A stretch of 6,621 nt of DNA from Treponema sp. (GTDB lineage: Bacteria > Spirochaetota > Spirochaetia > Treponematales > Breznakiellaceae), in NCBI GenBank assembly GCA_031274565.1, contig JAISPY010000250.1:1-6621 (forward strand), in the 5' to 3' direction. Positions 5,694 through 6,621 of the stretch are shown here, one piece after another. The translations under genes and the position numbers were made by a program. The notes beneath the pieces are model-generated. The model ran no database searches. It was not told where the DNA came from and saw nothing but the letters and a program-made list of their open reading frames with translations. Each line of letters opens with the position of its first letter. The first letter of the stretch is position 1.

Positions 5694-5859
5694 CTCAAAA
5701 CCTCCATAAACCGCCTCCCCATAGGATCGAGCGCAGGTAAGACCAGAGGAACAGGGCATTACGAAAACCAAGCGCGTACCCTTTGGGCAGTCTCATTGCA
5801 GGAGAAGCGTATCGGTAAGCCCCCCTGCCAGAGCTGTGTGGCTGCGTTCATACCCCGCC

Positions 5860-6621
5860 TTATTCAGGTATTTCAAACACCCCCTCCAGGATGTGCCGGG
5901 GTTGGTAGGGGAATCGGGGGATGTCGGAGAGCGCGGTAACCCCGGAAAGGACCAGGACCGTTTCGATCTCCGCTTCCACCCCCGCAACAATGTCCGTATC
6001 CATCCGGTCTCCGATGATCGCGGTATCTTCCCGCCGGCTCATGAGCCGCCGCAAGCCGTGACGCATGATCAAGGGATTGGGCTTGCCTACAAAGTACGCC
6101 TTAGTCTCGGTGGCCAACTCAATGGGCGCCACCAGGGAACCGCAGGCTGGAACAATGCCCCCTTCCGCCGGGCCGGTGAGGTCCGGATTGGTGCCGATAA
6201 GCCGGGCGCCGGCAATAACCAAGCGGACCGCCCGTTCCAAGGCTTCAAGGCTATAGCCCCGGCCCTCGCCTACCACCACATAATCAGGATTGACGTTGTT
6301 CATGGTGAATCCCGCGTCGTAGAGGGCCTGAATAAGCCCTGGCTCGCCAATGACATACACCGATCCTCCTGGATGCTGGGAGGCGAGGAAACCCGCCGTA
6401 GCCAGGGCGCTGGTATAGAAGTGTTCCGGGTCAACCAGGATCCCCAGACGGGCCAACTTTTGGGAGAGTTCCAGGGGGGAACGTTCACTGGAATTGGTTA
6501 AAAAGAGAAAGGCCTTATGGTTATTGGAGAGCCATTCCACGAATTCCTCAGCGCCTTGCAACAAGCGGTTCCCGTGGTAGATAACCCCGTCCATGTCAAT
6601 GATAAAGGCCGTTTTAGACCT
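5860..6621 (-). CDS. HAD superfamily class IIA phosphatase (NagD/4-nitrophenylphosphatase-like), 5' partial
   Basis: This is a soluble magnesium-dependent phosphatase. The frame is open to the right edge, so the true start is off the window. 253 residues are visible; numbering is from the first visible codon (6621-6619). Motif I is AFIIDMDGVIYHG with nucleophile Asp9 and acid/base Asp11. Starting at the ATG of 6594 would delete the nucleophile, so that start is wrong. Motif II is FLTNSSERSP (Thr42), motif III is FVGKPNP (Lys180) and motif IV is IIGDRMDTDI (Asp205 and Asp210). Between motifs II and III lies a C2a cap containing YVVVGEGRGYSLEALERA (114-131) and GTNPDL (143-148). The class hydrolyses sugar phosphates, nucleotides, phosphoglycolate or pyridoxal phosphate; the substrate is not predictable here. 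The downstream permease is 305 nt away, so a shared operon is uncertain. Confidence 0.93.
   Translation of the reverse strand, partial: RSKTAFIIDMDGVIYHGNRLLQGAEEFVEWLSNNHKAFLFLTNSSERSPLELSQKLARLGILVDPEHFYTSALATAGFLASQHPGGSVYVIGEPGLIQALYDAGFTMNNVNPDYVVVGEGRGYSLEALERAVRLVIAGARLIGTNPDLTGPAEGGIVPACGSLVAPIELATETKAYFVGKPNPLIMRHGLRRLMSRREDTAIIGDRMDTDIVAGVEAEIETVLVLSGVTALSDIPRFPYQPRHILEGVFEIPE

Larger units (their letters stand above)
5555..5859 (-). other. 305-nt leader/intergenic region before the permease, no convincing gene
   Basis: The gap between the phosphatase stop and the permease start is long compared with the others here. No frame resembles a known protein. Short ATG frames exist: 30 codons from about 5831, 33 codons from 5801, 14 codons from 5708, and 33 codons from 5666 to 5565. 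I see no good -35/-10 pair on the minus strand, so the permease may be read from further upstream or from a promoter of another sigma class. Two inverted repeats are listed separately. I looked for the conserved loops of a purine riboswitch, which would suit a purine permease, and did not find them. Confidence 0.55.

Noticed and set aside
5555..5860. A purine riboswitch upstream of the purine permease.
   Set aside because: The conserved J1/2, J2/3 and loop-loop sequences of the purine aptamer are not visible on the minus strand.

Overview
The window is GC-rich bacterial DNA with short intergenic gaps. Every gene I can support lies on the minus strand, so transcription runs from high to low coordinates. 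The organism cannot be fixed from the sequence alone. A chromosomal stretch of an anaerobe, perhaps a spirochaete of the Treponema/Spirochaeta kind or a GC-rich Firmicute, would fit. This rests only on the general character of the proteins and is a weak inference.

Layout from right to left (the direction of transcription): (1) a class IIA HAD phosphatase (NagD-like) that enters through the right edge and lacks its first residues; (2) a 305-nt leader without a convincing gene, holding two inverted repeats and a possible proline-rich leader peptide; (3) an AzgA/PbuG-type NCS2 purine permease, for which I choose an internal GTG start at 5554; (4) after 56 nt, a type-2 malate/L-lactate dehydrogenase family oxidoreductase whose stop codon lies inside a perfect 20-bp palindrome; (5) a 136-nt intergenic region with three degenerate 15-bp repeats about 20 bp apart directly upstream of a sigma70-type promoter; (6) a tightly coupled molybdate ABC transporter operon, modA-modB-modC, with 1-nt and 4-nt overlaps; (7) an AT-rich non-coding stretch (162-366) with small hairpins; (8) at the left edge, the C-terminal part of a tyrosine recombinase, cut off on its N-terminal side by stop codons, so a remnant of a mobile element.

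The mod genes form a complete importer: periplasmic binding protein, membrane channel and ATPase. They would supply molybdate (possibly tungstate) for molybdoenzymes. The permease and dehydrogenase probably form a second transcription unit. A purine-type permease beside a dehydrogenase family that includes ureidoglycolate dehydrogenase raises a link to purine or ureide breakdown, but family membership alone does not settle the substrate.

I see no CRISPR array, no tRNA or rRNA gene and no defence system. The genes themselves are ordinary. The points worth a second look are the recombinase remnant, the phased repeats before modA, and the structured leader of the permease.
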